Origin: an uncultured Clostridia bacterium
Lineage (GTDB): Bacteria; Bacillota; Clostridia; Oscillospirales; Oscillospiraceae
Assembly (NCBI GenBank): GCA_946186375.1
Contig: CAMHMZ010000001.1
Coordinates: forward strand, 248,001-312,000
Reading direction: 5' to 3'
Length of the DNA stretch: 64,000 nucleotides
Part shown: positions 61,234-64,000 of the stretch, piece after piece
Layout of the letters: every line of letters starts with the position of its first letter
Numbering within the stretch: the stretch's first letter is position 1
Made by a program: the position numbers and the translations under genes
The notes under the pieces: model-generated
Database searches by the model: none
The model's input: only the letters and a program-made list of their open reading frames with translations
What the model was told of the DNA's origin: nothing

Positions 61234-61449
61234 CTGGAAGCATACGTAATCACATCGACAAAGCAGAACGAATCCAAGAAAGACGTTCTGTACCTCAAGT
61301 ACGAATATACGGATCTTGGGTTCACTCGAGACGCATCCAAATCTCGCGTGTTCACGTCCTTGCCCATGGCAGAAAGGATCCTGAACAATGTGGAGAAAGA
61401 AAAAATGCGCGAGCATGAAGGGCGCGAATTAGCGATTCAGATGCTGTAA
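61234..61449 (+). CDS. small hypothetical protein with a CTG or ATT start (71 aa)
   Basis: An open frame with good coding character (EAYVITSTKQNESKKDVLYL, later RVFTSLPMAERILNNVE) begins after an in-frame TGA at 61225-61227. The only codons before it that can serve as starts are ATT 61231 and CTG 61234. GAGGTG at 61221-61226 is ideally placed and a promoter lies just upstream. The stop is three bases before the next gene's ATG. A later ATG (61372) would remove two thirds of the protein. Confidence 0.6.
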   Translation: MEAYVITSTKQNESKKDVLYLKYEYTDLGFTRDASKSRVFTSLPMAERILNNVEKEKMREHEGRELAIQML

Positions 61450-61451
61450 AA

Positions 61452-61958
61452 ATGGTGATCTATACAAGCTACTTCGCGCGCGCATCTAAGCTGCCGCAAA
61501 ACATCATCCCAATTTCCATATCACGATTTCCGCCAAAAGGATATCATGGTTACAAATACAGTAAGCTGGCGCCGACAGAATCCATTCTACGCGAGTGGAA
61601 GAACGGTGGCACGGAAGAAAAATACATATCCGACTACAGGAACGATGTGCTGAGCAAGTTGGATCCGGTAGTTCTGTGCGCCAATCTCGAAAAAGCCTTT
61701 CCAGGCAAGGACGTCGCCTTGCTTTGTTACGAAAAATCAGGAGACTTCTGTCACAGGAATCTTGTTCGAGACTGGTTTCTTGCTGCCGGCATCGAAGCAA
61801 AAGAATGGTTGCCGGAGAGCAATCAATACTCATTATTTCAGGGAGATATTATTATTTATGCGCAATTTCATCAAAACGATCGCAGAACTGGCTGCATGGG
61901 TAGCCATCCTCGGGGTGTCACTGGGGCATATCATTCCGAAACCGAACATGGATCCTGA
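61452..61958 (+). CDS. DUF488-family protein (168 aa)
   Basis: ATG 61452 directly follows the small gene. DUF488 marks: IYTSYFARA, PISISRFPPKG and the conserved CYEKSGDFCHRNLVRDWF (Cys pair and His-Arg). After about residue 135 the frame overlaps the next gene for 101 bases and the tail (QNDRRTGCMGSHPRG) looks non-native, so the original stop was perhaps lost by a frameshift. DUF488 proteins are of unknown function; a nucleic-acid link is suspected. Confidence 0.75.
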   Translation: MVIYTSYFARASKLPQNIIPISISRFPPKGYHGYKYSKLAPTESILREWKNGGTEEKYISDYRNDVLSKLDPVVLCANLEKAFPGKDVALLCYEKSGDFCHRNLVRDWFLAAGIEAKEWLPESNQYSLFQGDIIIYAQFHQNDRRTGCMGSHPRGVTGAYHSETEHGS

Positions 61959-62511
61959 GCTGGATATGACGATCTGGATGCTGTTTCTTGGCGTAGTATT
62001 CACAGCAGTAGCCAGACCTGCATTAACGCGACTCTATTTATACATACGTAACATACAGCGTCTGAACTTTGTGATGAACAAAGTTACACCGGTATCGAAA
62101 GAAGATGCGGACCAGCTTGGAATTAAAAGCCCGCTCGATTATTGCATTTACATGGCGGCACATCAAATCGCGTCAGTCCGCTTTGTGGATGACAATGAGA
62201 CATATTACGCTGTGACGGAAGGGAACTTCGGCGTCACAAAGAATGACATGTTCAGAAAGCTTTTCGGCCGTTATCCGCTTAGCTCTTACGATGAAAAAAA
62301 GAAGTACTTTTTGCTCACAACGAAAGAGGGCATGAGCATCCATTGTGATAGCATGGCGGACTTCTGGATGCTCTGCATCACTCGCGAAGCAGCAAGAGAG
62401 GCTGGGGTAGACACTTCTCAGGTAACGCCAGAAATGGTAGAGAACCTATCCTCCGCGAAGATGCACGAACTGCTTCCCATCGTGGCAAACGTGACAGTCC
62501 TGTCATCATAA
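61858..62511 (+). CDS. membrane-anchored hypothetical protein (217 aa)
   Basis: ATG 61858 is the last start before a hydrophobic hairpin of two helices (about 8-24 and 36-56), with GGGAGA about 11 bases upstream. The remaining 150 residues are cytoplasmic-type and hydrophilic (VSKEDADQLGIKSPLDYC, FGVTKNDMFRKLFGRYPL). No family recognised. Confidence 0.65.
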   Translation: MRNFIKTIAELAAWVAILGVSLGHIIPKPNMDPELDMTIWMLFLGVVFTAVARPALTRLYLYIRNIQRLNFVMNKVTPVSKEDADQLGIKSPLDYCIYMAAHQIASVRFVDDNETYYAVTEGNFGVTKNDMFRKLFGRYPLSSYDEKKKYFLLTTKEGMSIHCDSMADFWMLCITREAAREAGVDTSQVTPEMVENLSSAKMHELLPIVANVTVLSS

Positions 62512-62522
62512 GCATCGGCCAA

Positions 62523-62551
62523 TTGACGTTTTCGTTTCATGGTAGTAAAAA
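62523..62551 (+). promoter_or_regulatory. promoter before a leader terminator
   Basis: TTGACG, 17-base spacer, TAAAAA. The terminator starts only about 20 bases after the predicted transcript start. Confidence 0.5.
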
Positions 62552-62575
62552 CAAGTCAACAAAATGGAAGATTTG

Positions 62576-62603
62576 GCAACTCGCTTTAGCGGGTTGCTTT
62601 TTT
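62576..62603 (+). terminator. terminator-like hairpin in a leader
   Basis: GCAACTCGC / GCGGGTTGC (one wobble), TTTA loop and T6 tail, upstream of the 60-aa gene's own ribosome site. Confidence 0.8.
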
Positions 62604-62629
62604 ATTTCACAAAACACAGGAGGAAAGAT

Positions 62630-62812
62630 ATGAAGAATTTCATTCCGTTTGAAAAACTCTCCAAGAAGGAGAAAAAAGCCATTAACGCTGCGAAGCGTGG
62701 CTCGTGGGGAGACGTAAACCCCGTCTCCAGGGTTCCAGCCAACCCCAAGGCCTACAACCGCAGCAAGAGGAAAGCAGCCGACAGACGCGATTCTGGCGGC
62801 TGTTTTGCATGA
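62630..62812 (+). CDS. small basic hypothetical protein (60 aa)
   Basis: CAGGAGGAAAG before ATG 62630. Starts MKNFIPFEKLSKKEKKAINA and is lysine- and arginine-rich to the end. The opening phrase is common in small proteins of Clostridia mobile elements. Possibly nucleic-acid binding; function unknown. Confidence 0.65.
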   Translation: MKNFIPFEKLSKKEKKAINAAKRGSWGDVNPVSRVPANPKAYNRSKRKAADRRDSGGCFA

Positions 62813-62838
62813 TGTAGAGAGGAGGAAAGGAGGAGAAG

Positions 62839-63846
62839 ATGGGGTACACTATCGTGTACGATCGCAAGTTCATTCGGTCACACGACCGATACATTCCGTT
62901 TTGCCTGAGTGGCAGCAGCAACTGTACGCAAACGAATTTTGCCACGGGAAAAGAAATTCGTGAACGTAGTTGGGGTGCTTTTGTCTATTCAGACGACATG
63001 CTGCTTGCGACTCAAGAGAGCTTGATGGATCATGTCCGCCATGCCCATGACGGAAGCCGTTCGCAAGTTTTAAAGTTTCACAGTTCCTGGCTTGGGGACA
63101 AGCAAATGGTCAAGTTCTTTGAGAACGGGATCAAAGAGGCTGTCACAGTAGAAGATATCGTGGAACAGTGCAGAACAAAACCACATTGCACGCTCGGCGG
63201 TTATTTTCCAAACGATGACGCTGACAAGTATCCGCACGACGACTGGCTTATTCATTCGACCTACAAGGTCGTTTTAGACGGATATATATCGTCATCTGAG
63301 GAGCTGGAAGAATTTGTCGCGCTGGCAAAGCGGAACAAGAAGAATATCAAAGCCAACGCGAAAGGTATCGTTCCGTTGCTGTACATCAATGTCAGCCTGT
63401 CTGAGACTAAACCTTTGCGTGTATACAAGCGTGAAGAAATAGAGGAGCCGTGTATAGCAAAATGCGAGCATGGATACCTTGTGAGGGCTTCGTCTGACTC
63501 GATAAGCTATACGCAGGACGTGGAAAAAGCGAAGGTGTTTTCGAACTCAAGCGAGGCATGGGCAGAAGCGTCTATGTTCGACAGAGGCAGGGGAGTGCGT
63601 ATTATTGCGAAAAGCAAGATTCGCAGTCCGTCGGAGAAAAATATCGTACTCTCGGCAGATAGGCTTGGCGAGCGCGTATATATCCTTAAGCTTACGAAGA
63701 AGTCTCTGTATTTCTCCAGATTCTCAAGAACGGCAAAGCGCTTCAAGACAGAAAAAGAAGCGTATGTCTGGTTCGAGAAATATATCAATGGGCGATTCAG
63801 CGAAATAAAAGATCCAAAAACGGAGGTTATCGGCACCAATGAATAA
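62839..63846 (+). CDS. hypothetical protein (335 aa)
   Basis: AGGAGGAG before ATG 62839. No recognised family. The first half is alpha/beta with Cys and His scattered; the second half has strand-rich repeats around VRASSDSISYTQDVEKAKVFSNSSEAW and RTAKRFKTEKEAYVWFEKYI, as if two copies of a small beta-alpha unit were present. No signal or membrane helix. Overlaps the next gene by eight bases. Confidence 0.65.
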   Translation: MGYTIVYDRKFIRSHDRYIPFCLSGSSNCTQTNFATGKEIRERSWGAFVYSDDMLLATQESLMDHVRHAHDGSRSQVLKFHSSWLGDKQMVKFFENGIKEAVTVEDIVEQCRTKPHCTLGGYFPNDDADKYPHDDWLIHSTYKVVLDGYISSSEELEEFVALAKRNKKNIKANAKGIVPLLYINVSLSETKPLRVYKREEIEEPCIAKCEHGYLVRASSDSISYTQDVEKAKVFSNSSEAWAEASMFDRGRGVRIIAKSKIRSPSEKNIVLSADRLGERVYILKLTKKSLYFSRFSRTAKRFKTEKEAYVWFEKYINGRFSEIKDPKTEVIGTNE

Positions 63847-64000
63847 CGCTGGAAGAACGAAAGGTGACGACATTCGTTCCATGACGAACGAGGAGCTCGC
63901 ACACTGGATTTTTTCTGTTCAGTGTCGACTTTTGTCGCTAAACACAATGTTAGAAAGGCCGACGACTGAAGCAGGATGGCTTCAGTGGCTTAACGAAAGG
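63839..64000 (+). CDS. small protein cut by the window end (first 54 aa)
   Basis: ATG 63839 overlaps the upstream stop; CGGAGGT is well placed. It reads RTKGDDIRSMTNEELAHWI ... AGWLQWLNER, the typical layout of short phage/plasmid proteins of Clostridia (D-x-x-R-x-M...ELA, then a W-L-x-x-E end), so probably only a few residues are missing. Confidence 0.6.
   Translation, partial: MNNAGRTKGDDIRSMTNEELAHWIFSVQCRLLSLNTMLERPTTEAGWLQWLNER

Overview
The window looks like Bacillota (Clostridia-type, probably gut or rumen) accessory DNA, most likely part of a large plasmid, integrative element or phage-like element. This is inferred from strong AGGAGG ribosome sites, LPxTG surface proteins, SipW/TasA genes, many small uncharacterised genes joined by ATGA/GTGA overlaps, one isolated tRNA gene, an S24-type repressor with a divergent operator, and the lack of any housekeeping cluster. 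No replication, conjugation or virion gene was recognised, so the type of element is open. Genes end in TAA, TGA and TAG, so the code is standard.

Region 1 (1-10.0 kb) is a tightly packed operon of small hypothetical genes. It includes DUF5983-, ASCH- and DUF3846-like proteins, a secreted esterase-like lipoprotein, a P-loop ATPase, an ATP-grasp-like protein and a bacterial-type PARG. It is split at 5361-7031 by an IscB/omega-RNA element whose empty site can be rebuilt exactly. Region 2 (10.1-23.7 kb) is a sortase-pilus locus: a 3256-residue adhesin, a SpaA-like major pilin, a class C sortase, and a protein fusing a minor-pilin domain, an LPQTG signal and a second sortase. Region 3 (23.7-31.9 kb) has a CI/LexA-like repressor with paired operators and divergent promoters, a membrane-anchored acidic protein, a membrane pseudokinase with a Big2-like ectodomain, a roughly 0.8 kb gene-free stretch that looks like a large structured RNA, and an AT-rich NYN-nuclease island.

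Region 4 (32-42.4 kb) carries a secreted VanX-like D,D-dipeptidase, small lipoproteins, a second IscB element (34477-36147), an SPFH protein, tRNA-Thr(CGU), a metallophosphoesterase, a nine-repeat CRISPR array with no cas genes, and a TnpB element next to it. Region 5 (42.5-49.7 kb) is a second pilus locus: an InlB-repeat adhesin, a pilin with a non-LPxTG signal, a signal-peptidase-like protein whose catalytic Ser and Lys are replaced by Asp and Gly (as in streptococcal SipA), and a class B sortase. Region 6 (49.8-61.1 kb) is a SipW/TasA-type fibre locus with two SipW peptidases, four TasA-like or related secreted proteins and a 2199-residue adhesin. Region 7 (61.2-64 kb) returns to small accessory genes.

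Two themes stand out. First, three different surface-fibre systems sit together, apparently under one promoter style (TTGAC-like -35, 16-17 bp spacer, TAAnnn -10). Second, RNA-guided modules are concentrated here: two IscB/omega-RNA units, one solo IscB right-end relic, one TnpB unit and one orphan CRISPR array, none with a TnpA or Cas partner in view.
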